Shown here: positions 11,301 to 18,700 of the stretch, in pieces
How the letters are laid out: every line of letters begins with the position of its first letter
How positions within the stretch are numbered: the stretch's first letter is position 1
Origin: Acanthopleuribacter pedis
GTDB lineage: Bacteria > Acidobacteriota > Holophagae > Acanthopleuribacterales > Acanthopleuribacteraceae
Direction of reading: 5' to 3'
Assembly (NCBI RefSeq): GCF_017377855.1
Contig: NZ_JAFREP010000011.1
Location: 62,001 to 126,000 of the forward strand
Length of the DNA stretch: 64,000 nt
Notes under the pieces: generated by a model
Told to the model about the DNA's origin: nothing
What the model saw: only the letters and a program-made list of their open reading frames with translations
Databases searched by the model: none
Position numbers and translations under genes: made by a program

Positions 11301-12062
11301 TTTGAGCAAGGTGGGCACCCCGTCCAACTGCTTGCGCCAGTATTCGAGGTGCGGTTTCAAGCCGGACGCGGCTTGATCACGCTGATGCAAGGCGAAGTCC
11401 GCGTATTGGTGCTGGAGCGGTTCGGGTAACCAGGATTCGCCCGTGACCATCGCCGTGTAGGCCGCCACAAATTCACTGATGAACAGGCCCGTCGACCAGC
11501 CGTCCGTGACCAGGTGATGCAGCGTGACCAGCACCAAGTGTTCTTCCGCCGCGCAACGCACCACACCCACCCGCACCATCGGCGGCGTGGCAAGGTCAAA
11601 GGGTTGACCCGCCTCGTGTTGTGCCAAGCGGTCGCGTTCCGCCGTGCGGCTTCCGTCGTCCAGCCGGCTGATGTCCGTCAGCGGCACTTCAAGCGCCACC
11701 TGTTCGTAGACCTGTTGCACCGGCTGTCCTTCCACCATCGGGAACCCGGTGCGCAGCGGTTCGTGGCGGTCAACGACGGCTTGGAAAGCGCCGCGCAAGG
11801 CGGCTAGGTCCAGCTTGCCGCGCAGGATAAATGCCGAGGGCAGGTTGCCCGCCGCCGGGTTGGCCGCCGTTTCCGCGCCCAAATGTTCCATCATCCACAG
11901 CGATTGTTGCGCGAAGGAAAGGGGGAACTGGGTGCGACCCGGTTCGCGCGGGGGCAACGCGGCCTTGGGCGTCGCCGGCTGTTTTTTCTCCAAGCGTTTC
12001 ATCAGCAGCGCCCGCTTCTCGGGACTCAGGGCCGCGAGCCGTTTCTCTAATTCCTGATTCAA
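5322..12062 (-). CDS. NRPS, two modules: C-A(Gly)-PCP-PCP-C-A(Ser)-PCP
   Basis: I place the start at TTG 12062, giving 2246 aa beginning (M)NQELEKRLAALSPEKRALL, a common linker before a first C domain; the longer open frame upstream overlaps the previous gene. An AAAGGAG site lies 6 bases before this TTG, and the TTG overlaps the upstream TGA as TTGA. Domains: C (HHLVTDG near 181), A with pocket D-I-L-Q-L-G-L-V-W (glycine type), PCP GGNSL (Ser about 1039), a second PCP GGDSL (Ser about 1128), C with QHLIADG near 1325, A with pocket D-V-W-H-I-S-L-I-D (serine), PCP GGHSL (Ser about 2185). The second C domain keeps the catalytic second His but has Gln for the first. The two carriers in a row are unusual for one module. 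It should pass a ...Gly-Ser chain to the next protein. The substrate calls are hand-read. Confidence 0.95.
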   Translation of the reverse strand: MNQELEKRLAALSPEKRALLMKRLEKKQPATPKAALPPREPGRTQFPLSFAQQSLWMMEHLGAETAANPAAGNLPSAFILRGKLDLAALRGAFQAVVDRHEPLRTGFPMVEGQPVQQVYEQVALEVPLTDISRLDDGSRTAERDRLAQHEAGQPFDLATPPMVRVGVVRCAAEEHLVLVTLHHLVTDGWSTGLFISEFVAAYTAMVTGESWLPEPLQHQYADFALHQRDQAASGLKPHLEYWRKQLDGVPTLLKIDTDMERPARQTTRGAVIPFEWPRSLVDDLNQLARDQGTTLYMVLLAAYKVLLFRYSGEQDIVVGSPIAGRRERAFESMMGLFANTLVMRTRVTPRQGFTDLLAEVKRVSMEAFVHQAAPFEYLLEEINPERSLAHTPWFQMMFTLQNAPASEIVLPGLAVEPFWRGNRAAKLDLSAALTETEQGLWGEIEYNTDIFLPASIRTVIRHWETLLREIVAQPQAPVARLRFLSTTEQETILKRFVGERVAFSKTPMHHFIAERAAAHPERPALISAEGTMRYGELQAAVDRLAAHLIQRGVGPEDAVAVYLERGHAMVIAMLAVLQAGGQYIPLDPFYPQQRIALVLEDAQPRWALTQPSLSDDLPADVEALDTALLLQQEASTTAAEVVPAQLAYTIYTSGSTGRPKGVAIQHDALSNFVHGTLNALPIEASDCLLAVTSISFDITALDVYVTLAAGARVVIADRRDILDGARQLRWIREQGVTVLQATPAHWRLLLDRLGDDRLDHLKALVGGEALNAPLGRLLAEKTASLHNLYGPTEATVWVSQAPFDGSFPMPLGQAYANVQLYLLDSEMNPIPSGAPGELYIGGPAVARCYAGLPQQTADRFVPDPFSKEPGQRLYRTGDLCSIQGGDKLIFHGRVDFQVKVRGFRIELGEIETRLLEHAAIRECVVGVVGGEEDEAEARLVAWLCADGEANPVDLQQWVTQTLPDYMVPAQFVQLESMPLTPNRKVNRKALPIPQAEILERVVRAPETQLQAVLVALWAAVLNHDQVGIEDDFFRLGGNSLKATRFAYRLLQEQGIDMPVHLLFESLTIEKLAARLTAEFPEAAALDVPETAIPDRNRLEHWLVQCWREVLVDRTLEADANFFEVGGDSLSGLQVAGRIQEQYGLGMSLETLFAKPEPATLSAWLHEQLEAGHGGVADKDAAETPIERPLSQETLMRASQRRLWLLERLENGGPAYHISRLLHIDGDLDADQLQRALVLLQQRHESLRTTFGEEDGLGYQRVNPHVPLAWEQVDLLDLAEDQREVALHDQARAIAVVPFDLENGPLWRVCLFQTAPRTFVLLIVLQHLIADGWSLDLLHTDLWQAYRAAGDETAAVAAVATPQCIDMPEPDYDLAAESAWWRDYLADLPPLLELPTDFPRPAELGQAGGWVRTRLSAETVAKLEAGAVAQNATLYTALLTCYQLLLARYTRRRDIVTASPVANRHTSGAEQAVGCFVNTLPIRADINQHLSFTDLLAHVRDQAFAAFAHQHIPFEQIVEALNPQRNLSHATLVQAMFVLNRGRAVPDRPKAFNSRLEYLPLPFAQFDLQLHVDRDENGAGLTFIYNRDLFRQETVERLAGHFQTLATICAQYPRTPVYQKIMMAPEETLRLASWARVRGKRWSTDDVAAAICAQARQRPEAPALVDEVETLSYAELIARSSRLAHFLTATTPADGTPVALLCERRIGTVVAQLATLLAGRPWLALDPELPPQRIADLLADARPALLLTEDDRTAAWSEAAMPVYALDADDVPWLDQPPNPPPRAVPERAAAYTLYTSGSTGRPKAVSVPRRALHNRLAWMQDRFRLDAAEAVLHKTPYSFDVSIWEWLWPLMQGARVVVAPPQAQRDNQHLITLIQQHQVTTIHFVPPMLQAFLETPAAAECHSLRRIIASGEVLTAATVRLCRERLHSGLFNLYGPTEAAIDVSCWDATCAEVDDPLPIGTAVNNVTLHVLDPWGSPVPVGLPGELFIGGIALADGYVGQAALTAERFVPDPFSPDGGARLYRTGDLVKRREDGELVYLRRRDHQVKWNGQRIELGEIEHALGGFDTVARAVVVLHRAEDGRTNLVAYVTGDTAALSPDALQSDLRKLLPRYMVPTHWVVLERFPLTRNGKIDRKALPAPVQDAAADLREPCSETEIALAELWQPLLGVARFGLDDDFFGLGGHSLTMARLAAQIDTRFGVVLSMRQLFNNARLQAMAELIDNQLWLLESRLTPAGAGDDLEMGEL

Positions 12063-15000
12063 TTGGAACTCCTTTGCGGTCGGGGTCGGCGCACCAATTT
12101 GCGGCGTTGTTTCATGGCCGCCTCCCGTTGCCGTTGGGCGCGGTCCTGGGACAAGCCACGCGCCGACTCGGCCGTACCGCTGTCGCTGAGGTACGCGGCC
12201 AAGCTGCTGATCGTGGTATAGCGGAACAAATCCAGCAGGGTAATGTTTTTGGGGAACTGCTTGCGCAGCGCCGCATGCACCCGCGCCAACAGCAGCGAAT
12301 GCCCGCCAATGTCGAAGAAATTGGCCTGGCTGCTCACCTTCTCCAGGCCCAAGACGTTTTGCCAAATCACGGCCAACTTCTTCTCGGCCTCGGTTGCCGG
12401 CGCCACAAAACGTTGCGTCACTGCTTCCTGTTGGTTGGGCGCGGGCAAGGCCTTGCGGTTGAGCTTGTTGTTGGGCGTCAGCGGCATGGCTTCGAGCGCG
12501 ATGATCTGTTCCGGCACCATGTATTCCGGCAAGGCCTCGGCGATGTAACTTTTGAGCGTGTCGCTGCTCGGCGCCTTGCCTTCACCCACCACGTAGGCCA
12601 CCAGAAAACGCCCGCGCGGCCCGCCGTCGTGGGCCAGCACCACCGCTTGGCGTACCCCCGCGTGGCTCGCCAGGCGCGCTTCAATTTCGCCCAGTTCAAT
12701 GCGGAACCCGCGAATTTTGACCTGGAAATCGGCGCGGCCGAGGAAGGTAAAGTGGCCGTTGCTCTCGCGTTTGGCGAGGTCGCCGCTCTGGTACAAACGG
12801 TCGCCCGGCACCGTCGCGAACGGGTTGGGTCGGAACTTCTCGGCGGTCAGCGCGGGACGCCCGTGGTAACCGCGCGCCAAACCGTCGCCGCCGATGTACA
12901 TCTCACCCGGCACGCCCGGCGGCACCGGTTCGAGGTTCTCGTCGAGCACCACCAACTGGGTGTTGTCGAAGGCGTCACCCAAGGAGGCGTTGCCCTGGAA
13001 GGGTTCGGTCACCGGGAAAAACGACGAGTAAATGGTGGTTTCGGTCGGACCGTAGAGGCTGAAGATTTGGAAACCGGCCGCTTCCATGCGCGCGGCCAAT
13101 TCGCCCGGCAAGGCCTCGCCGCCGGTCTGGATCTTCAAACCCGGCAAGCGCCGTTCGCCCAGTCCGTCCAGCAACAGCCGCCAGCCGGACGGCGTCGCCT
13201 GCATCGAGGTAACCCGATGTTTCTGAATGAGCTGCACCAAACGGGTACCGTCCAGAATGTCTTGCTTGTGGGCCAGCACCACCGCGGCACCCAGCGAAAG
13301 CGGCAACCACACATCAAATTCGGCGATGTCGAAGGCCAGCGAGCTGACGCACAGCAAGGTGTCGTCGCGGTCGATGGGCACGCGCCGCTCGACCGACACC
13401 AAGAAATTGGTCAGCGCCTTTTGCGGGATCTGCACGCCCTTGGGTTTGCCCGTCGAACCCGAGGTGTAAATCGTGTAGGCGAGGCGGTCCTCGCACCCGT
13501 CGGGAATGGCGGGATAGGCGGGCGCCGCGCCGTGGTTTTCTTCCACGATGAAGGTCGGCATGTCGCCTGGCAGGTCGGCCACCAAGCTAAACTCGGTGAT
13601 CACCATCGCCGGTTGCGCGTCTTCCAGCACATAGGCAATGCGCTGTTGCGGGTAAAACGGATCAATCGGCGCGTAGCCGGCGCCGAGCTTGTGAACCGCC
13701 AACAAGGCCACGATCAAAGCGTGGCCGCGCTCCAAATAAACCGCGACGGTGTCGTCCAAACGCACCCCGCGTGCGTAGAGCTGTCGCGCCATGGTTTCGG
13801 CGCGTTGGTTCAGCTCGCCGTAGCTCATGGTTTCACCGGCGAAAATCACCGCCGGCCGTTCCGGTGCCCGTGCGGCTTGGACCTCGAAGCGGCGATGGGC
13901 GGTGTGGTTGACGTCGTAGGCGAACAAGGTGGTTTCGGGATGGTTCAAGACCAGTGCCCGCGTCGCGTCGTCCAACAAGCTGTAGCGGCCGACCGCCTGG
14001 TTGGGGTCGGCGGTAATCGCTTCCAGCAGGCGTTCGAAATGGCCCAAAAAGCGTTGGATGGTTTCGGGTCGCCACAGGTCGGTGCTGTACTCCAAACTGC
14101 CGCGCAAACCCGCGTCGGTTTCAGACATCGACAGGTGCAAATCAAACTTTGAAACCTTGTGTTCCCGCTCCGGTGTCGACAACGTCAAGCCTGGCAACCC
14201 CTCGCTTTCGCCAGGCGCGTTTTGCAGCACGAACATCGCTTGGAAGAGCGGTGTGTGGGCCGTGCTGCGCACCGGTTGCAACACGTCGACGAGCTGCTCA
14301 AAGGGCACGTCCTGGTGATCGTGCGCCGCCAACACGTGCTGGTGGACCCGCGCCAAAACCTCGCAAAAGCTGTGCGTGTTTTCGTACTGGTTGCGCAGCA
14401 CCAAGGTGTTGACGAACAGGCCGATCAACCCCTCCACCTCGCGACGGGTGCGGTTGGCAATCGGGGAACCCACGGTGATGTCCGTGGATCGCGCGTACTT
14501 GCCCAACAACAGTTGGAAGGCGGTCAACAAGGTGGTGTACAAGGTCGTATTTTGGGCCCGGCTCAAACGCGCCAACCGATCACTCAAATCCTTCGACAAC
14601 ACCAGCGGTTCCACGTTGCCGCGGTAACTCATCGCCTTGGGGCGCGGGAAGTCGGTGGGTAATTCCAACAAGGTCGGCAAGTCGGCCAAGTTCTCTTTCC
14701 AGAAACGGAGCTGACGGTCCAAGTTCTCGCCGCGCAGGGTGTTGCGCTGCCACACCGCGAAGTCGGCATACTGAATTTGCAGCGGTTTCAGCGGGGAAGG
14801 GCGGTCTTCCGCAAAAGCCCGGTACAGGGCGACAAAGTCCCCCATCAACACGCCCAAACTCCAGCCGTCTGAGACGATGTGGTGCATCGTCAGCAGCACC
14901 ACGTGGGAACGCGGCGACAGGCGCAACACCTGGGCGCGCAACAGCGGGTCGCTGCTCAGGTCAAAGGGCCGCGCCGCTTCTTCTTCCGCCATCGCTTCCA

Positions 15001-15409
15001 CCCGCGCCTTCACCTGAGACGGCGCTACGTCGCTCAGGTCCAGGTGCTGGATGTTGGTGCGTGTCGGCCCAATGCGCTGCACCGGCACCCCGTCGCGTTC
15101 GCTGAACACCGTGCGCAGGCTTTCGTGTTGGTCGATCAACGCCTCAATCGCCCGCTCGAACAGTTCCGGCTGAAAAAAACCGTCCAGTTGGAAGGCGAGC
15201 GGGATGTGGTACGCCTCGCCCGCGCCTTCGAGCTGCTGGAGGAACCACAGCCGCTGCTGGGCAAAGGAAAGGGGGAAGTCTTGGTCGCGGTTTTCCGCGT
15301 AGGGGATGCCGGACGGCGTCGCCGCTTTCTGCTCCAAGCCCAGCTTCTGGAGGAGGAGGGCCCGTTTCTCCGGCGATAGGCCGGCGATGCGTTGGTGGAT
15401 GTCGCTCAT
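12059..15409 (-). CDS. NRPS, single module: C-A-PCP
   Basis: A 1116-aa one-module synthetase. It begins MSDIHQRIAGLSPEKRALLL, then a C domain with HHIVSDG near residue 175, an A domain with TSGSTGKPKGV, and a PCP with GGHSLLLAR (Ser about 1038). A basic tail (QRRKLVRRPRPQRSSN) ends the protein and could act in docking. The A pocket reads D-I-F-Q-Q-G-L-I-Y; it shares D-I-x-Q-x-G-L-I with glycine pockets but has Phe at position 239 and Tyr at 331, so I leave the substrate open. The C domain is of the ordinary LCL type and must take the chain from the KS-AT-KR-ACP protein upstream, an ACP-to-NRPS handover. It is the only gene of the operon preceded by a long gap, so it may have its own translation signals; the ribosome site (GAGAAAG) is weak. 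Confidence 0.95.
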   Translation of the reverse strand: MSDIHQRIAGLSPEKRALLLQKLGLEQKAATPSGIPYAENRDQDFPLSFAQQRLWFLQQLEGAGEAYHIPLAFQLDGFFQPELFERAIEALIDQHESLRTVFSERDGVPVQRIGPTRTNIQHLDLSDVAPSQVKARVEAMAEEEAARPFDLSSDPLLRAQVLRLSPRSHVVLLTMHHIVSDGWSLGVLMGDFVALYRAFAEDRPSPLKPLQIQYADFAVWQRNTLRGENLDRQLRFWKENLADLPTLLELPTDFPRPKAMSYRGNVEPLVLSKDLSDRLARLSRAQNTTLYTTLLTAFQLLLGKYARSTDITVGSPIANRTRREVEGLIGLFVNTLVLRNQYENTHSFCEVLARVHQHVLAAHDHQDVPFEQLVDVLQPVRSTAHTPLFQAMFVLQNAPGESEGLPGLTLSTPEREHKVSKFDLHLSMSETDAGLRGSLEYSTDLWRPETIQRFLGHFERLLEAITADPNQAVGRYSLLDDATRALVLNHPETTLFAYDVNHTAHRRFEVQAARAPERPAVIFAGETMSYGELNQRAETMARQLYARGVRLDDTVAVYLERGHALIVALLAVHKLGAGYAPIDPFYPQQRIAYVLEDAQPAMVITEFSLVADLPGDMPTFIVEENHGAAPAYPAIPDGCEDRLAYTIYTSGSTGKPKGVQIPQKALTNFLVSVERRVPIDRDDTLLCVSSLAFDIAEFDVWLPLSLGAAVVLAHKQDILDGTRLVQLIQKHRVTSMQATPSGWRLLLDGLGERRLPGLKIQTGGEALPGELAARMEAAGFQIFSLYGPTETTIYSSFFPVTEPFQGNASLGDAFDNTQLVVLDENLEPVPPGVPGEMYIGGDGLARGYHGRPALTAEKFRPNPFATVPGDRLYQSGDLAKRESNGHFTFLGRADFQVKIRGFRIELGEIEARLASHAGVRQAVVLAHDGGPRGRFLVAYVVGEGKAPSSDTLKSYIAEALPEYMVPEQIIALEAMPLTPNNKLNRKALPAPNQQEAVTQRFVAPATEAEKKLAVIWQNVLGLEKVSSQANFFDIGGHSLLLARVHAALRKQFPKNITLLDLFRYTTISSLAAYLSDSGTAESARGLSQDRAQRQREAAMKQRRKLVRRPRPQRSSN
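12069..12075 (-). promoter_or_regulatory. Ribosome binding site deciding a TTG start
   Basis: AAAGGAG on the minus strand, 6 bases before TTG at 12062-12060. No better start sits nearby in frame, and this start places the protein right at its conserved pre-C linker. It argues against the upstream ATG at 12365, which would overlap about 300 bases of the previous gene. Confidence 0.8.
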
Positions 15410-15429
15410 AGTCAGCTTTCTCTCTATTT

Positions 15430-15456
15430 AGGATGGTTTGAGGATGGTTGTTGGTG
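15430..15456. repeat. 27-base direct repeat, copy 1
   Basis: Begins AGGATGGTTTGAGG on the plus strand. It is identical over 27 bases to the copy at 15519-15545, 89 bases away, and itself contains the half-repeat GAGGATGG/AGGATGG. A weaker third version of its end (GGATGGTTGTTC) lies near 15608-15619. Confidence 0.9.
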
Positions 15457-15518
15457 GGGTTGGATGGGCGTGTGGCTTTTTGTCGATGCCTTTTGGGTTG
15501 GGGGCGGTTTTTTTACTC

Positions 15519-15545
15519 AGGATGGTTTGAGGATGGTTGTTGGTG
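15519..15545. repeat. 27-base direct repeat, copy 2
   Basis: Second exact copy of the repeat at 15430-15456, in the same orientation, in the C-rich gap upstream of the single-module NRPS. It is not a coding repeat and has no inverted partner nearby. Confidence 0.9.
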
Positions 15546-15631
15546 TCGGTGCGTTGGCCGGGGCTTGGGTGGTGATTGTTGGGGTTTTCAGGGCGGGGGT
15601 GGGATGCGGATGGTTGTTCGCACCCGCTTCC

Positions 15632-15650
15632 GCCCAAGGTGCCCTTGGGC
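15632..15650. other. Perfect 8-bp hairpin in the intra-operon gap
   Basis: GCCCAAGG, a three-base TGC loop, then CCTTGGGC. No U-run follows on either strand, so it is not an intrinsic terminator. It may protect the 3' end of the PKS message or act in processing. Confidence 0.5.
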
Positions 15651-15722
15651 TCACCGCTTTCCGACGTTGATGGTGCCTTCGCTTCGATGGCCGTTTGGTC
15701 TTTTGACGATGGTTTGGCCGGC

Positions 15723-15759
15723 GCCGTCGCTTCGATGTGTTTTGCACCGGCGCGACGGC
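15723..15759 (-). other. Hairpin just after the PKS stop codon
   Basis: GCCGTCGC and GCGACGGC form an 8-bp stem with a 21-base loop, starting 7 bases after the TAG (15769-15767) of the PKS gene. No U-tract follows on the minus strand, so I call it an mRNA hairpin rather than a terminator. It could lower readthrough into the downstream NRPS genes. Confidence 0.4.
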
Positions 15760-15766
15760 CCCTTTT

Positions 15767-18700
15767 CTAGCTTTCTTCTTCGAGCAGGGCGGCGAGTTCC
15801 GCCTCGTCCATGCCTTCCAGCTCTGACAGCATCGCCTCCAGTTCGTCGCCGCCCGCTTCGCCCGCGGCCCGTTGCAGGATCACCATCGCTTGACCCGCGA
15901 TGGTCGGCGTGTTGAACAGCTCGTGCAGCGGCATCTCCACCTGGAACTGGTCGCGGATGCGGGAAATGAGCTGAGTCGCCAGCAGCGAGTGTCCACCCAA
16001 ATCCGCGAAGTGATCGTGGATACCGATTCGGTCGTAGCCGAGGAGCTCCTGCCAAATCGCCGCCAAACCTTCTTCGATGGCGTCGCGTGGGGCCGCGTAA
16101 TCCGTGGCCAACGCCGGGCGCGCATGACCCTCGACCTTGGTTTCCTGTTTCACCGCTTTGCCCGCGGCCGCTTCCTGCAAAATCCAATCGCTGACCCGTT
16201 CGTCCAGGTCCGCGGTGGAGACCACCAGGCGTGGCGGGGTTTCCGCTTGCAGGATCAGGTCGAGCGCGGCCATGCCTTGCTCGGCGTCGATCACCGCTTT
16301 CTCGCCGGCGGGGGCGTCGGTGGACCAAGCGTCCCAATCAATGCTGAGCCACAGCGTTGGGTCGTTGCTTTGGTTCTGCGCGAAGGTGTCCATGGTGCTG
16401 TTGCCCGCCGCATAACCCAGGTAACCCAGGCCGCCGAGGATCGTGGAAATCGAGGACATCAGCAGGCAGAAGCGCGGCTGAAACGCCTGCACCAAATCGT
16501 TGATCACGTGCAGGCCGTCGACCTTGGCGCGGAAGTGGGCGTCGTTGCCTTCCGCCGTGGTTTCCGCCACCAGGGTGAACGCGCGTTTGTCCAGCAAACC
16601 CGCGCCGTGGAACACGCCGTCGATGCGGCCGAACCGTTCCCGCGCCGCCTCGAAGGCCGCCGTCATTTGGCCGGCGTCGGCGACGTCGGCCGACAAGGGC
16701 AACACCGCGGCACCCGCCGCTTCCATCGCCTGAACCGCCTCGATGCGTTGCTTGATCGCCGCGGTTCCGTTTTCGTCGGCCAAGACCTCGGCCCAGGTTT
16801 CCCGCGCCGGCAAGGCGGTGCGGCCCAACAGCACCAAGTTGGCCGCGGTGGTTTTGGCGAGGTGCAACGCCGTCACCAAACCGATGCCGCCAAACCCGCC
16901 GGTGATCACGTAGGTATCACCCTTTTCCAACAGCGAGGCCTTGTTTTCTTCAGGTAACTCGGTGCGGGTGAAGGTCTGCAACCAACGCGTGCGTTTGCGG
17001 TAGGCCACGGTTGGGTAACGTTTTTCGCTGCTTTGTTCGCGGATGATGTTGGCCACGTGATCGGCAACCGCGTCCGCCGCGCCCAGGTCAATCGCCGCCG
17101 CGCTGATGTTGCTGTGCTCCTGGGAAATGACCCGCGCCGCCACCAGCAAAGGCGCCTTTTTGGGATCGGCGGGTTCATCCCCGCTCACATCCACCAGCTT
17201 GCGCCCGTACACACCCAGCCGCACCACCCCTGGCAAGCTCTGCTTGGTCAGTGCTTGCACCAGGTAGATCAGGCTGCTGAGTCCTCGTTGGTTGGTGGCC
17301 GCGAAATCGGCCTGGTCCTCATGGTTCCAAAGATGCACGATATGGTTGGGTAAGTGGTTGTTTTCAGCAAGGTTCGCGACCAGGTGCTGCAAGTGCTCGG
17401 CATTGCCGGGGACCACCTGGATTTGGGCCGCGTCGTCCCCGTTGTAACCTTCGCCCGCGCGAACCACCACCGCCGTCTGGCCCGCCTCGCGCAACTGTGC
17501 CGACAGCGCGCTTTCGAGCTCGTCGCCGTTGCCGAAAATCAACCAATTCGTTCCCGCGGACAACGCCGTCGCCGCGCGACGGCGACGTTCATGGCGCTGC
17601 CAAGTCGGTTCGTAGAACCAGTTTTCGAGCGGTTGGCGCCCGCCGCGTTTGATGCCGGTCGCCTTGGTTTTGTGTTCCTTGGATTGAGGCGGTTTGGCGT
17701 CGATCCAATAACGCTGACGGTCGAAGGCATAGGTCGGCAAGTGCAGGCGACGGCGCGGTCCCTCGTGCAAAGCCTCCCAGTTGACGTCGACACCGTGACA
17801 CCAGAGCGTGCCCAAGGCGTTGAGCAGGAACAAGGTGTCGTCGCCGGTCTGGTTGGGCTTGCGGCAGCTCGCCACCGCCACCGTGCCGCGACCCAAGGTG
17901 CGTTTGGTTAAGGTGCTCAATGAACCGCCGGGACCCAGTTCCAAAAAGAGGTGTTCGCCCATGGTCGCCAAGCAGCGCAGGCCCTCGGCGAAACGCACCG
18001 TGCCGCGCAGGTGGTCCACCCAATAATCGGGGTCACAGGCTTGTTCCGCCGTGAGCACGTCGCCGCTCACGTTGCTGATGACGGTTTGTTGCGGTGCCGA
18101 CAAAGTCACCTTGGCGACGGTCGCGCGGAAGGCTTCCAGGATTGGGTCCATCATCGCCGAGTGGAAGGCGTGCGAGGTGTGCAGCGCGCGGGCCGCGTGG
18201 CCTGCCGCCTTCAGGTTGGCTTCCAGCTTTTCAATCGCGGTGAAATCACCGGAGGCCACGCATAGCTTGGGTGCGTTTTCGGCCGCAATCGCGCAACCCT
18301 CGGGCAGCAGCGGTTGCAACTCGGCAGCGTCCAGCGGCACCGCGATCATGTGCCCCGCCGGTTGGCTTTGCATCAGGCGGGCCCGTTCTGTCACCAGCAT
18401 CAAGGCGTCTTCCAGGCTGAACACGCCGGCCAAACAGGCGGCCACGTATTCGCCGATGCTGTGGCCGATCATGGCGGCGGGGGTTACGCCGCAGTGTTCC
18501 CATTGTTTGGCCAAAGCGTAACCCACGCAGAACAAGGCGGGTTGGGTGTAGGCGGTTTGGTTGATACGGTCCGCCGCTTCGCCTTCCGATTCGGCCGGAA
18601 ACAGAAGGGTGCGGATGTCTTCGCCCAGGTGGGGCGTCAACAGTTCGGCGCAGCGGTCCAGCTCCTCGCGGAACACGGCTTGGTTTTGATACAGATCCGC

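Larger units (their letters stand above)
15410..15766. other. 357-base gap inside the operon, C-rich on the mRNA strand
   Basis: No coding potential is seen on the operon strand. On the mRNA (minus) strand the stretch 15600-15421 is very rich in C and poor in G: by hand count about 80 C against 17 G in 180 bases. It holds two exact copies of a 27-base repeat and two hairpins (listed separately). Such a C-rich, G-poor, unstructured RNA resembles a Rho-loading (rut) region, but it could also be a plain spacer or leader for the next gene. I see no convincing sigma70 promoter. All other gene junctions in the operon are 135 bases or less. Confidence 0.7.

Noticed and set aside
15632..15759. Intrinsic terminator after the PKS gene
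   Set aside because: Neither hairpin is followed by a U-tract on the minus strand.
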